Part shown: positions 55,185 to 64,000 of the stretch, piece by piece | Numbering within the stretch: position 1 is the stretch's first letter | Layout of the letters: each line of letters opens with the position of its first letter | Translations under genes and position numbers: made by a program | Notes under the pieces: model-generated | What the model saw: only the letters and a program-made list of their open reading frames with translations | Databases searched by the model: none | Told to the model about the DNA's origin: nothing | Source: Mucilaginibacter rivuli | GTDB taxonomy: Bacteria > Bacteroidota > Bacteroidia > Sphingobacteriales > Sphingobacteriaceae | Length of the DNA stretch: 64,000 nucleotides | Assembly (NCBI RefSeq): GCF_019391655.1 | Contig: NZ_JAHXPQ010000007.1 | Location: 1 to 64,000 of the forward strand | Direction: 5' to 3'

Positions 55185-55267
55185 CGTCATTGCGAGGTAC
55201 GAAGCAATCCTAAACTATTCATTAGCGCAAATGCCTATCGAAGATTGCTTCTTCCCTCGCAATGACG
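55185..55267. repeat. Interspersed inverted repeat, copy 4
   Basis: This 83-base element starts CGTCATTGCGAGGTACGAAG and ends CTCGCAATGACG. It is almost identical, loop included, to the copy at 3991-4073, 51 kb away. It lies between the YebC-type gene and the DUF2442 gene. Confidence 0.85.
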
Positions 55268-55288
55268 TTGCGGGAGAGTAACGTTAGT

Positions 55289-56014
55289 TTACTCTTCCAT
55301 ATTATGATAAACCGCCTGCACATCATCGTCCTCTTCCAAACGGTCTATTAGTTTCATTACATCGGCAGCCTGCTCTTCGGTTACTTTGGTATGCGATTGT
55401 GCGATGCGCTCCAGTTTGGCTGATTTTAGTTCGATACCCATACCTTCTAAAGCTTTTTGCATCGTACCAAAATCTTCGAAAGCGGTTTGGGCTACTGCAA
55501 TATCGTGGCCGTTCTCATCTGCTTCCAGGTATAGTTCTTCCAGGCCTGCGTCTATCAGTTCAAACTCCAGTTCTTCCAGGTCGCGATCGGCAGGCTCAAA
55601 ACGGAATATAGCTTTGCGGGTAAATACAAAATCGAGCGAGCCTGTTTTGCCTAAAGTACCACCCGTTTTGGTAAAATAACTGCGCACGTTGGCAACAGTT
55701 CGGTTGGTATTATCGGTAGCGGTTTCAACCAGTACGGGCACACCGTGTGGGGCGTAACCTTCGTAAACCAGCTCTTCATAATTTGATTCATCTTTGTTCG
55801 ACGCGCGCTTAATGGCGGCTTCAACCGTATGTTTAGGCATGTTAACCGCCTTGGCGTTTTGCATAACGGTGCGCAACCACGAATTGGCTTCGGGGTTTGA
55901 TCCACCAGCCTTAACCGCCATAACTATTTCTTTCCCCAAACGGGTAAACTGCACTGCCATTTTGGCCCAGCGCTTAAATTTTCTCTCTTTACGGAACTCA
56001 AATGCTCTTCCCAT
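55289..56014 (-). CDS. YebC/PmpR family protein (translation/transcription regulator)
   Basis: The 241-residue product has the YebC layout: a basic start (MGRAFEFRKERKFKRWAKMA), the helical domain with AVKAGGSNPEANSWLRTVMQ and AKAVNMPKHTVEAAIKRASN, then YEGYAPHGVPVLVETATDN, NVRSYFTKTGGTLGKTGS. The family was long annotated as transcription regulator; some members have recently been tied to translation of proline-rich stretches. Which applies here is not shown. It is monocistronic. Confidence 0.94.
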   Translation of the reverse strand: MGRAFEFRKERKFKRWAKMAVQFTRLGKEIVMAVKAGGSNPEANSWLRTVMQNAKAVNMPKHTVEAAIKRASNKDESNYEELVYEGYAPHGVPVLVETATDNTNRTVANVRSYFTKTGGTLGKTGSLDFVFTRKAIFRFEPADRDLEELEFELIDAGLEELYLEADENGHDIAVAQTAFEDFGTMQKALEGMGIELKSAKLERIAQSHTKVTEEQAADVMKLIDRLEEDDDVQAVYHNMEE

Positions 56015-56245
56015 TGTGTTTACTTAGTTCATAGTTGATGGTTCATAATTCATTGTGGAAACCATCCGTAATGGCAAAGGTAAAAAAATGAGTGTAATGG
56101 TAGGAAATTTTAAAACGGGTTAATTTTGGTGGTGAGTCAAACTATACCATTTTAATAGAATTTATCTCTTGCCCTTTTAAAAGGCAAAAAAAATCTGCAT
56201 TTTTGCAGACTATTTAATTAACAGTAATTTATAAATTAATTTAAA

Positions 56246-57253
56246 ATGAAAGTCGCAGTTGTAGGTGCCACCGGTTTGGTAGGTACTAAAATGTTGCAGG
56301 TTCTGGCAGAACGCAACTTCCCGGTTACAGAATTGATACCCGTAGCATCCGAAAAAAGTGTTGGTAAGGAAATTACTTACAAGGGTAAGCAATTCAAGAT
56401 CGTTTCTGTGGATACAGCGATTAGCATGAAGCCCGATCTGGCTTTGTTTTCGGCTGGTGGCAGTACTTCTTTACAAGATGCGCCGCGTTTTGCCGAAGTG
56501 GGTACTACAGTAGTGGATAACTCATCAGCATGGAGAATGGACCCGACTAAAAAATTAGTGGTTCCCGAAGTTAATGCCGATGTATTAACTGCCGAAGATA
56601 AAATTATCGCCAATCCAAATTGCTCAACCATACAAATGGTAGTGGCTTTAAAACCACTGCACGATAAATACAAAATTAAACGTGTTGTAGTATCAACTTA
56701 CCAATCGGTAACTGGTACAGGCGTAAAGGCGGTTGACCAGTTAATGAACGAGCGCGCAGGTGTTGATGGGGCGAAAGCATACCCATACAAAATTGACCTG
56801 AACGTTATACCACAAATTGATGTGTTTTTAGATAACGGCTACACCAAGGAAGAAATGAAAATGGTGAAAGAGACCAACAAGATCATGGGCGACGACAGCA
56901 TCCGTGTTACTGCAACAACTGTACGTATTCCGGTAATGGGCGGCCACAGCGAGTCGGTTAATATTGAGTTCGCCAACGATTTTGATGTGGAAGAAGTGAA
57001 AGCATTACTGGCAAAATCGCCGGGCATCATCGTTACTGATGATATTGCCAACCTGAAATACCCGATGCCGTTAGATGCTCATGATAAAGACGAAGTATTT
57101 GTGGGCCGCATCCGCCGCGATGAGAGCCAGCCAAATACCCTGAACTGCTGGATAGTAAGCGACAACCTGCGCAAAGGTGCCGCTACTAACGCGGTACAGA
57201 TTGCTGAATACCTGGTTGCTAAACACTTAGTTGGTGTTCCGGCGGAAGCTTAA
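56246..57253 (+). CDS. asd: Aspartate-semialdehyde dehydrogenase
   Basis: Asd reduces aspartyl phosphate to aspartate semialdehyde, feeding lysine/diaminopimelate, threonine and methionine synthesis. The 335-residue product has the NADP motif GATGLVGTKMLQVL, SAGGSTSLQ, NSSAWRMD, catalytic C126 in NPNCSTIQMV, STYQSVTGTG, and the histidine in RIPVMGGHSESVNIEF. It is cytosolic. A clear terminator follows, just inside the leader of the GNAT gene. Confidence 0.97.
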   Translation: MKVAVVGATGLVGTKMLQVLAERNFPVTELIPVASEKSVGKEITYKGKQFKIVSVDTAISMKPDLALFSAGGSTSLQDAPRFAEVGTTVVDNSSAWRMDPTKKLVVPEVNADVLTAEDKIIANPNCSTIQMVVALKPLHDKYKIKRVVVSTYQSVTGTGVKAVDQLMNERAGVDGAKAYPYKIDLNVIPQIDVFLDNGYTKEEMKMVKETNKIMGDDSIRVTATTVRIPVMGGHSESVNIEFANDFDVEEVKALLAKSPGIIVTDDIANLKYPMPLDAHDKDEVFVGRIRRDESQPNTLNCWIVSDNLRKGAATNAVQIAEYLVAKHLVGVPAEA

Positions 57254-57275
57254 ACAAAATCATAATTTTAATGTT

Positions 57276-57309
57276 AAAATAGGGATGACCAAAAGTTATC
57301 CCTATTTTT
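57276..57309 (+). terminator. Terminator after asd
   Basis: Perfect 11-base arms (57276-57286 and 57298-57308, AAAATAGGGAT and its complement) ending in T residues. It finishes only 6 bases before the GNAT start codon. Confidence 0.75.
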
Positions 57310-57314
57310 ATTTT

Positions 57315-57806
57315 ATGCAGATACACATCGCCACCACAGCTGATATTGACGAATTGACTAAGGTTGAGATTGAAAGCAAGCTCAAATCGTTTTATGATAA
57401 CGATGAGGTGGGTATAAGTCATGCTATACAAGGTTACCGTTGGCAAACATATTTTGATGCCCAAACGCCTGCCAGCGCTAAGCCTGAACGGGTGGTGTAT
57501 AAGGCGGTGTTAAACGGGCATATTATTGGATACGTGGCCGGGCACCTGACTACACGTTATGAAAAGGATGCTGAGATACAGGCTTTTTATTTGTTAAAAG
57601 AACAGCAGCGCAAAGGTTATGGCACCAAGATGCTGGCGCATTTGCTGGATTGGTTTAAGCAATTCAATGTTAAAAGCGTGTGTGTAGGTATTGATAAGGA
57701 TAACCCCTACCAACAGTTTTACCTGAAACATGGTGGCGAGCATATTAATGAGCATTGGATAGGTTGGGATGATGTGGTTGCCCTCGAAGCGGCTGTAGGG
57801 CTTTAA
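57315..57806 (+). CDS. GNAT family N-acetyltransferase
   Basis: The ATG at 57315 gives [20 protein letters not shown] and 163 residues; an upstream in-frame start overlaps the asd gene and terminator and is rejected. The acetyl-CoA-binding motif A is [20 protein letters not shown], followed by [20 protein letters not shown]. The acceptor is unknown. It lies between asd and pth on the same strand. Confidence 0.9.
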   Translation: MQIHIATTADIDELTKVEIESKLKSFYDNDEVGISHAIQGYRWQTYFDAQTPASAKPERVVYKAVLNGHIIGYVAGHLTTRYEKDAEIQAFYLLKEQQRKGYGTKMLAHLLDWFKQFNVKSVCVGIDKDNPYQQFYLKHGGEHINEHWIGWDDVVALEAAVGL

Positions 57807-57838
57807 GCTTTTCGCTTTCGACTTTTCGCTCCAAAGCC

Positions 57839-57846
57839 TATCTTTG
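57839..57846 (+). promoter_or_regulatory. TAnnTTTG -7 box of pth
   Basis: TATCTTTG ends seven bases before the pth ATG at 57854, so the mRNA would have very little leader. Confidence 0.6.
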
Positions 57847-57853
57847 CGCCGAT

Positions 57854-58414
57854 ATGAAATATCTTATAGTTGGTTTAGGGAATATTGGGCCCGAGTATGC
57901 GGATACAAGGCACAATATTGGTTTTATGATATTAGACAAGCTGGCAAAAGAAGAAAACTGCCAGTTTTTTAATATGCGGTTGGCATACTATACCGACTTT
58001 AAATTTAAGGGCCGTCAAATTTGCCTGATCAAACCAACTACTTACATGAACCTGAGCGGAAAAGCTTTGGCATACTGGATGAAGGAAGAGCATATCCCGA
58101 TAGAAAACGTGCTGGTGTTGGTTGACGACCTTGCTTTACCCTTTGGCACCCTGCGACTTAAGCCTAAGGGCAGCGCCGCGGGGCACAATGGTTTAAAACA
58201 TATCGAAGCTACCTTAGGCAACAATAATTACGCGCGCCTGCGCTTTGGCATCGGCGATAATTTTCCGAAAGGACGCCAGGTTGATTATGTGTTGGATGGC
58301 TTTGATAAAGAGGAGTTGCCTGAATTGCCCGCGCTGATAGACCGCTCAATAGAAATGATAAAGAGTTTTGTTACCATCGGCACAGAACTTACCATGACGA
58401 AATTTAACAAATAG
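57854..58414 (+). CDS. pth: Peptidyl-tRNA hydrolase
   Basis: Pth frees tRNA from peptidyl-tRNA that falls off the ribosome. The 186-residue product has the start [20 protein letters not shown], with the catalytic histidine at H20, [29 protein letters not shown] and [17 protein letters not shown]. It has its own promoter and is cytosolic. Confidence 0.97.
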   Translation: MKYLIVGLGNIGPEYADTRHNIGFMILDKLAKEENCQFFNMRLAYYTDFKFKGRQICLIKPTTYMNLSGKALAYWMKEEHIPIENVLVLVDDLALPFGTLRLKPKGSAAGHNGLKHIEATLGNNNYARLRFGIGDNFPKGRQVDYVLDGFDKEELPELPALIDRSIEMIKSFVTIGTELTMTKFNK

Positions 58415-58583
58415 CAGGCAACCTGCCTGTCATAAAAAGCGTATTTCTACTTATATTAAAGCAATAATTGTTTTTGTATCATTACAATTTGTAAATTAGT
58501 GCACACATAGCTTTGGTTTTAAGTAAAAATCAAGGTTTCATTTTATTTGTTCAGCCTTAATTGAAATTATTTTTTGAACCGGA

Positions 58584-60788
58584 ATGGATAATACCTTTAC
58601 AGATAATACCGATCAGGTACTTTCTCTTCTGGGCGAGGCTAACGCAAGCCGGATAAATAATTTAAAACTGAGTATTTCTCTTGCTCAAAAAGCGCTTACG
58701 CTAAGCAGGAAAATGGAAGATAAGGCATTGACAGGCAAAAGCCTTAATCAATTGGCGCTTTATCACATGATACTTGGCGATTACAAAAAATGCCTTGAAA
58801 CAGCCGAAGAAGCCATTGTTTATTTTAAAGAACTTGATGATGAAAGGGGTGTTGCCGATGCTAAATATAGTATAGCCGGTATTTATTACAAAACCGATAA
58901 TTACCACCTGGCCCTTATACACCTTGTTAACTGTATTGCTACTTACCGCAAATTTGGCGACCATTATAACGAAGCGCGTACCCATAAATCATTAGGTACC
59001 ATATATGAGTTTTTTGGCGACCATCGTAATGCGATAAGCTCATACGAGAATACCATTGAACTGGCCAAAAAAGCGGGTGATTTGAATATCGAATCGAACG
59101 CATATAATCCGCTTTCGGGTATCTATCTTAAACAAAACGAAGTAAAAAAAGCCTTTACTATAGTTGAGCGTGCCATTGCGATGAAGCAGGGAACAGGTGA
59201 CACCCGTGGTTTAGCCTTTTCTATTTATGCCCGTGGTAAGGCATATTTTAAAATGAACCGTTTTGTTGAAGCAGAACAGGATTTTAAGGAGTCGTTGAGG
59301 ATACACCTTGAAATGGGTGAGATTTTAGGTACCGGCATGGCGTATTTAAAGATGGCAGCCCTTTATATGGAAACCGGCCGTACCGATGAGGCAAAAAATA
59401 CCCTTAATACTGCCCTCGCATTTGCTAATACGCATAACATCATGATCATTAAATTTAAGTGCAGCTACCGGCTATACTTAATATATAAGCAAGAAAATGA
59501 TATGGTAATGGCGCTTCAAAACCTGGAGCAATACCTTACCACAAAAGAATCGGTAATTAATACACAAACCCTGAAAATTATCGAAAATTACGAACACATC
59601 ACTAAAATGGAGTCGTTCGAAAAAGAGGCAAAGCTGCAAAAAGAGAAGGCCGATATTATTGAGAAAAAGGAAATAGCAGAACGTTCGGCAAAAGTAAAGC
59701 AGGATTTCTTATCTACAATGAGCCACGAGATCCGTACACCTTTAAACGCGGTTATTACCATAACATCGCTGCTTAAAGATAAATCGGACCCTGAAGACCA
59801 GCAATTGCTCAGTTCGTTAAAATTTGCCTCAAATAACTTGTTGCTCATCATTAACGATATTCTCGATTTTAACAAGCTTGAAACAGGCAAGGTTAACCTT
59901 GATGTAAGGTCGGTTAATTTTGTAAACCTGCTCGAAAACATATATCGCACATACGATAGTATGGCTAAAGAGAAAGGCCTTAAGCTTAACTTAAATGTAG
60001 GTAGCGGCATTGCCGAGAATTATGAGCTTGACGGGACCAAAATATCGCAAATATTAGGTAACCTGATCAGTAATGCGATTAAGTACACAGATTACGGGCA
60101 TGTTAACTTTAACATTACTAAAATAAAAGACGATCAAAGTTCGGATTGGTTGCGATTTAATATTGTAGATACCGGCCCAGGTATCCCCGAAAGCTATTTT
60201 TCCGAAATGTTTGAAAGCTTTTCGCAGCCTAAATCAATAACAACACGTAAGCATGGTGGTTCGGGCTTAGGGCTTGCCATAGTTAAAAAATTAGTAGAAC
60301 TGCACGATAGCCGGGTGCAGTTTATAAGTGTGATGAATAAAGGCTCGGAGTTTTACTTTGACCTGCAGTTGAAACGCTCGGTTGCGCCCATCAAATCGCC
60401 AACCAAACGATCGGACGAGTTAAAGAACAAAACGATTTTATTGGCCGAAGATAATATGATAAACGCAATGGTGGCCCGCAAACTGTTATCAAACTGGGGT
60501 ATCATTAGCGAGCATGCCAAGGATGGGTTGGAGGCGGTTAAAAAAGCTAATGAAAAGGAGTTCGACTTTATATTGATGGATATCCACATGCCCGAAATGA
60601 ATGGGTATGATGCTACATCAAGTATCCGCAATAGTGTTAACCCTAATCAAAACACCCCTATTTTTGCACTTACGGCCGATATTACTGCCGAGCACGAAGA
60701 AGAATATACTACCAGCTTTAATGGCTTTTTACGCAAGCCTATCGAAATTGACAAGCTTTACGAAGCATTAACCACCGTTAATCTCTGA
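58584..60788 (+). CDS. Cytosolic TPR hybrid histidine kinase with receiver domain
   Basis: The 734-residue product has no signal peptide or membrane helix. Residues about 10-325 are tandem tetratricopeptide repeats (for example GKSLNQLALYHMILGDYKKC and AYLKMAALYMETGRTDEAKN). A coiled coil (330-375) leads to the HisKA domain with H381 in STMSHEIRTPLNA, a HATPase domain (NLISNAIKYTD, DTGPGIPESYF, HGGSGLGLAIVKKL) and a C-terminal receiver with phosphoacceptor D666 in FILMDIHMPEMNGYD. The phosphate would pass from H381 to D666 within the protein. The TPR region probably binds a protein partner that sets activity. It is a single-gene unit. Confidence 0.94.
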   Translation: MDNTFTDNTDQVLSLLGEANASRINNLKLSISLAQKALTLSRKMEDKALTGKSLNQLALYHMILGDYKKCLETAEEAIVYFKELDDERGVADAKYSIAGIYYKTDNYHLALIHLVNCIATYRKFGDHYNEARTHKSLGTIYEFFGDHRNAISSYENTIELAKKAGDLNIESNAYNPLSGIYLKQNEVKKAFTIVERAIAMKQGTGDTRGLAFSIYARGKAYFKMNRFVEAEQDFKESLRIHLEMGEILGTGMAYLKMAALYMETGRTDEAKNTLNTALAFANTHNIMIIKFKCSYRLYLIYKQENDMVMALQNLEQYLTTKESVINTQTLKIIENYEHITKMESFEKEAKLQKEKADIIEKKEIAERSAKVKQDFLSTMSHEIRTPLNAVITITSLLKDKSDPEDQQLLSSLKFASNNLLLIINDILDFNKLETGKVNLDVRSVNFVNLLENIYRTYDSMAKEKGLKLNLNVGSGIAENYELDGTKISQILGNLISNAIKYTDYGHVNFNITKIKDDQSSDWLRFNIVDTGPGIPESYFSEMFESFSQPKSITTRKHGGSGLGLAIVKKLVELHDSRVQFISVMNKGSEFYFDLQLKRSVAPIKSPTKRSDELKNKTILLAEDNMINAMVARKLLSNWGIISEHAKDGLEAVKKANEKEFDFILMDIHMPEMNGYDATSSIRNSVNPNQNTPIFALTADITAEHEEEYTTSFNGFLRKPIEIDKLYEALTTVNL

Positions 60789-60952
60789 TTATAGATCCCG
60801 CTGCGGGGAGACTTCCCCCCGTCATCATCATTATAAGTGTTAAAAAAAGATGGTGGAAATAGTTAATAAGTGTTAATTACGCTTACAATCTGTAACGTTT
60901 CAGGTTCATTTCTGTCTATTGGTTAATAAAAAACTTATAGTCATTTCTGTTT

Positions 60953-63421
60953 ATGAAATATTTTTTACTCTTACTAGTATCTGCCGGTATCATATCAAAC
61001 GCGTTCGCGCAATCAGCACCATCAAAATATGGAATTAAAGGGATTGTAATTGACTCGGTAACAAATCAGCCGCTTGGCTTTACTACCGTTGCTTTAAAAG
61101 ATGCAGTAACAAAGCAACCCGTAAAAACAGCTTTGACTAAAGATAATGGGAGCTTTGAATTTGCCAACCTGGCAAATAAAACTTATACCATAACATTTGT
61201 ATATGTAAGTTACCGCGCAAAAATTATAAGCGTGCCGGCCTTTAAACAGCCCGATGAGGCTATAGACCTGGGCAAAGTAACTATCTCGCCATCAAGCGGG
61301 CAACTCAAAGAGGTTTCTATAAACGAAGCAAAGCCATTAATAAAACAAGAGGTAGACAGGATAGCTTATGACGTACAGGCCGACCCTGAAATAAAAGCGC
61401 AGAGCGTATTGGATATGATACGCAAGGTGCCTTTGCTATCGGTTGATGCTAATGATAATATTAAACTGAAAGGCAGCGGCAACTACAAAATACTAATAAA
61501 TGGTAAAGAATCAGCATTGATGGCTAAAAGCCCGTCGGATGTGCTTAAATCAATGCCTGCAACAAACATCGAAAAAATAGAGGTTATTACTACCCCGCCC
61601 GCCAAGTATGATGCCGAAGGGCTTACAGGTATCATTAATATAATTACCAAAAAAAATGCTGATCAAGGTTATAATGGCAGTGTTAACGGTCGTGCCAATA
61701 GTGTTTTTGGTCCGGGTATCAACCTGAATCTCACCATGAAACAAGGGAAGTTTGGTTTGGCCGGTTTTATAGGCTATGGCAGTTCAGGCACTAACCCTAA
61801 TTACTTTGGTAATTCACAAATCTTTTTAAAGAATGGTGCGGCTTTAACGCAGGAAGGATCAAACAGCTATTCAGGTCATAATACATACGGAAATGCCGAG
61901 CTGAGCTATGAAATTGACAGCTTGAATTTAATAACAGGCTCATACCAGTTTTATGGCGGGTCAGGCAATCAAATGGCTACCCAATTTACTAAACAGATAA
62001 ATGGGGTAGGAGTATTGGACCAACAATATGCTTTGGATAACTCAGGCTACAATAACTTTCATGGGCTTGATGCCAGTGTAAACTACCAGATGGGTTTTAA
62101 AAAGAAGAAAGATCAGTTGCTTACTTTATCATATAAGTATAGCTACTCGCCTAATGCGCAGTTTAATGATAACGTGATCAGCAATACATATAAATATGGG
62201 CAGCGTAATTATCAACAGTACAATGAGTCTGGTAATAAAGAACATACCATTCAGTTAGATTATGTTCAGCCAGTTAACAAAAAAATAAACATTGAAGCAG
62301 GTGGTAAGGCAATATTGCGGAATAACTACAGCGATTTTACTACCAAAACCCAAAATACAACAACGAACGAATACGAACTTACAACAGATCAAAGCAATAA
62401 CTTTGATTATAACCAGGATGTGTATTCCCTTTATAATTCATATCAGCTCAAGTTTGAAAAATGGACAGCCAAAGCAGGTTTGCGTATTGAACATACTGAA
62501 ACCAATGCCAGGTTTTCTTCAATTGGTACCCCTGTTACATCAAATTATGATAACCTGATACCATCACTATCAGTGCAGCATAATTTTAAAAGCAGCAGTG
62601 TTACTTTTGGCTTTACGCAACGCATACAACGCCCGGGTATTTACCAGTTGAACCCTTTTGTAGATAAATCCAATCCTAAATTTATAAATACAGGTAACCC
62701 TGACCTGAAACCCGAATTAAATAATACTTTCGAACTCAACTTTAGCAGTTTTTCAAAAAACTCCATTACTGCGGGTTTAAGCTACGCGTTTTCTGATAAT
62801 TCTATCCAGAATGTAAGTATCAGGAGTACTCAAATTGTAAATGGAGTAACAGATACTATAACTACAACAACGTTTCAAAACCTGGGCAGTAATAAAACAT
62901 TGGGTTTAAACTTAAATACTAACCTGTCGCCTGTAAAAGGGTTAAATATCAGCATTAATGCCCAACTTACCCACTTGTGGTTAAAAGGCACTTATAATGG
63001 TAATTTATATAGCAATGATGGTTTTGGTGGCAATGTATTTTTAAATACCGGCTATAAGTTTAAAAGCGGTTACCGCATAGGTTTTAACGGCGGTTACTTT
63101 TATGGCGATGTAACGTTACAGGGTCGCAATGGCGATTATATGTACAATTCGTATGTTGTTGGTAAAGATTTCCTGAAGAATAATAAGGCAACTATATCAT
63201 TGGTAGCTAACAATCCTTACCGTAAGTATTTTAATCAGAAATCATACACCAATACGGCCGATTTTAACCAGTCGAGTTATTACAAAGGGCCATATCAAAG
63301 CTTCGCGGTGCGTTTTAATTATCGTTTTGGCAAACTAAACAGCGATATTAAAAAGAACCAGCGCGGTATTAATAATGATGATACAAAAGGCGGCGGAGGT
63401 AATAAAACCAGCGGGAATTAA
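60953..63421 (+). CDS. TonB-dependent-receptor-like outer-membrane protein
   Basis: The 822-residue product starts with a signal peptide (MKYFLLLLVSAGIISNAFAQ). Residues about 25-110 are a carboxypeptidase regulatory domain (GIVIDSVTNQPLGFTTVALK). Then a plug domain carries VLDMIRKVPLLSVDANDNIK, ATNIEKIEVITTPPAKYDAE and GLTGIINIITKK, and a large beta-barrel follows. It ends in a hydrophilic glycine-rich tail (GGGGNKTSGN) after the last strand (SFAVRFNYRFGKL). The branch is the outer-membrane beta-barrel type rather than the SusC type. The ligand is unknown. Confidence 0.92.
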   Translation: MKYFLLLLVSAGIISNAFAQSAPSKYGIKGIVIDSVTNQPLGFTTVALKDAVTKQPVKTALTKDNGSFEFANLANKTYTITFVYVSYRAKIISVPAFKQPDEAIDLGKVTISPSSGQLKEVSINEAKPLIKQEVDRIAYDVQADPEIKAQSVLDMIRKVPLLSVDANDNIKLKGSGNYKILINGKESALMAKSPSDVLKSMPATNIEKIEVITTPPAKYDAEGLTGIINIITKKNADQGYNGSVNGRANSVFGPGINLNLTMKQGKFGLAGFIGYGSSGTNPNYFGNSQIFLKNGAALTQEGSNSYSGHNTYGNAELSYEIDSLNLITGSYQFYGGSGNQMATQFTKQINGVGVLDQQYALDNSGYNNFHGLDASVNYQMGFKKKKDQLLTLSYKYSYSPNAQFNDNVISNTYKYGQRNYQQYNESGNKEHTIQLDYVQPVNKKINIEAGGKAILRNNYSDFTTKTQNTTTNEYELTTDQSNNFDYNQDVYSLYNSYQLKFEKWTAKAGLRIEHTETNARFSSIGTPVTSNYDNLIPSLSVQHNFKSSSVTFGFTQRIQRPGIYQLNPFVDKSNPKFINTGNPDLKPELNNTFELNFSSFSKNSITAGLSYAFSDNSIQNVSIRSTQIVNGVTDTITTTTFQNLGSNKTLGLNLNTNLSPVKGLNISINAQLTHLWLKGTYNGNLYSNDGFGGNVFLNTGYKFKSGYRIGFNGGYFYGDVTLQGRNGDYMYNSYVVGKDFLKNNKATISLVANNPYRKYFNQKSYTNTADFNQSSYYKGPYQSFAVRFNYRFGKLNSDIKKNQRGINNDDTKGGGGNKTSGN

Positions 63422-63433
63422 TAAATTAGTCGC

Positions 63434-63781
63434 ATGAAAGTTTACGGAATAACAAATTGCAATACGGTAAAAAAAGCTTTAGACTGGTTAAAATCAAATA
63501 AAGTTGATTATGAGTTCCACGATTTTAAAAAGTTAGGCATATCTACCGAAAAACTGGATGAATGGAATACCAAAGCAGGCTACGAGAAATTTATGAACAA
63601 GCAAGGCCTAACCTGGAAACAACTGGATCCATCAGTTAAGGAAAGCATTACCGGGAAACAGCCTGCATTGAAACTCTTGCAGCAAAAAACCAGTATGATA
63701 AAGCGCCCTGTTATTGAAGATAATGGCTTTTTGTACTTTGGTTTTGATGAGCATGTTTACACCGGGCATTTTGGTAAGTAG
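63434..63781 (+). CDS. ArsC/Spx family thioredoxin-fold protein
   Basis: The 115-residue product has the ArsC/Spx fold start MKVYGITNCNTVKKALDWLK with a single active cysteine C9 (CNTV, not CxxC), the HDFKKLGIS segment, and TSMIKRPVIEDNG near the C-terminus. This is the YffB/ArsC-like branch of uncertain reductase function. It follows the receptor gene by 12 bases and may be co-transcribed. Confidence 0.92.
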   Translation: MKVYGITNCNTVKKALDWLKSNKVDYEFHDFKKLGISTEKLDEWNTKAGYEKFMNKQGLTWKQLDPSVKESITGKQPALKLLQQKTSMIKRPVIEDNGFLYFGFDEHVYTGHFGK

Positions 63782-63807
63782 CTGATACGTATTGTAAAAA
63801 AGTTGTC

Positions 63808-63835
63808 TCAAAGTTAATTTAGCTTTGATTTTATT
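63808..63835 (+). terminator. Probable hairpin terminator
   Basis: Outer arms TCAAAG (63808-63813) and CTTTGA (63823-63828) with further A-T pairs inside and a TTTTATT tail. It would end the ArsC-like gene's transcript. Confidence 0.5.
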
Positions 63836-63899
63836 GCGTTGGATTGTGCTGAATGCGATTTTATATTCATATTAGCATTCTCATTAACTGACGTATTAA

Positions 63900-64000
63900 A
63901 TGAATTTTAAATTAATTGCAGTTGTAATACTGGCAGGTACAGCCGGAATGTTTACAACCACTAATGCACAACGCAGGCAACTCGGTGCCTCAACCGATAC
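63900..64000 (+). CDS. Secreted protein, N-terminal fragment (cut by window edge)
   Basis: The ATG at 63900 opens a frame that runs to the window's end (33 full codons). It encodes a clear signal peptide, MNFKLIAVVILAGTAGMFTT followed by TNAQ, with cleavage likely after AQ. The rest of the gene is outside the window, so the function cannot be judged. Confidence 0.65.
   Translation, partial: MNFKLIAVVILAGTAGMFTTTNAQRRQLGASTD

Noticed and set aside
56171..56209. Lysine-type leader regulation upstream of asd
   Set aside because: Only two very small hairpins (56171-56185 and 56194-56209) are visible, far too small for a lysine aptamer.
60802..60820. GC-rich hairpin after the TPR kinase as a terminator
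   Set aside because: The stem is only five pairs and no T-run follows.
63782..63899. tRNA or other RNA gene in the last gap
   Set aside because: No cloverleaf or conserved TTC loop can be drawn. The same holds for the other gaps in the window.

Overview
The window reads as an ordinary stretch of chromosome from a Bacteroidota species, most likely family Sphingobacteriaceae (Mucilaginibacter/Pedobacter-like). The reasons are the rpmB-rpmG-DUF4295-ftsY-rimO-bshC gene order, several promoters with the Bacteroidota -7 box TAnnTTTG, the near absence of Shine-Dalgarno sites, and Bacteroidota-typical families (DUF5686, carboxypeptidase-regulatory-domain TonB-type receptors, BT_3928-like DoxX protein, bacterial GH3 protein, bacillithiol enzymes). 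I see no rRNA, tRNA, CRISPR array, prophage or insertion sequence. Genus-level placement is inference.

Layout. 0-6.7 kb: an AHSA1/SRPBCC protein and a small membrane protein, then a minus-strand block (bshC, rimO, ftsY, a 54-residue DUF4295 gene, rpmG, rpmB) and a lipoprotein. 6.7-14.4 kb: acs, a CsbD stress protein behind a long leader hairpin, surE, small membrane/secreted proteins, an esterase, an APC permease and an AraC regulator. 14.5-21.8 kb: aldo/keto reductase and alcohol dehydrogenase divergent from the AraC gene, msrA, an aldose-epimerase-like protein, a tiny tail-anchored protein, an M1 aminopeptidase and a bacilliredoxin. 22-31.5 kb: M23 peptidase plus bactofilin, ahcY, a START protein, a BlaI/BlaR1-type regulatory pair with a clear operator, pdxJ and gcvP. 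31.8-43.4 kb: a lone response regulator, an MBL hydrolase, recJ, lptB-GH3, a repeat-rich gap, folP divergent from DUF1599-DoxX-aroK, a PyrR-like transferase, and rlmD. 43.6-46.3 kb: a compact signalling operon with a histidine kinase carrying twelve 21-residue repeats, an Rcp1-like receiver, and a receiver fused to a histidine-kinase dimerisation domain with no ATPase. 46.6-64 kb: secreted proteins, TetR, a Rieske-like lipoprotein lacking ligand histidines, pheS, a DUF5686 protein, trhO, a hydrolase, a PKLGFKPKF-repeat protein with a DUF2442 neighbour, a YebC protein, asd, GNAT, pth, a cytosolic TPR hybrid kinase, a TonB-type receptor, an ArsC-like protein and the start of a secreted protein.

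Themes. Bacillithiol chemistry (bshC plus bacilliredoxin), envelope building and sensing (M23/bactofilin, lptB, BlaR1-like, DUF5686, receptor), and cytosolic phosphorelay proteins recur. Most genes are core housekeeping. The least explained items are the receiver-DHp protein beside the repeat kinase, the non-coding repeat cluster at 37.2-37.6 kb, the folP/DUF1599 promoter motif cluster, the polyampholyte repeat protein at 54.2-54.9 kb, and five promoters placed so close to ATG that the mRNAs may be leaderless.
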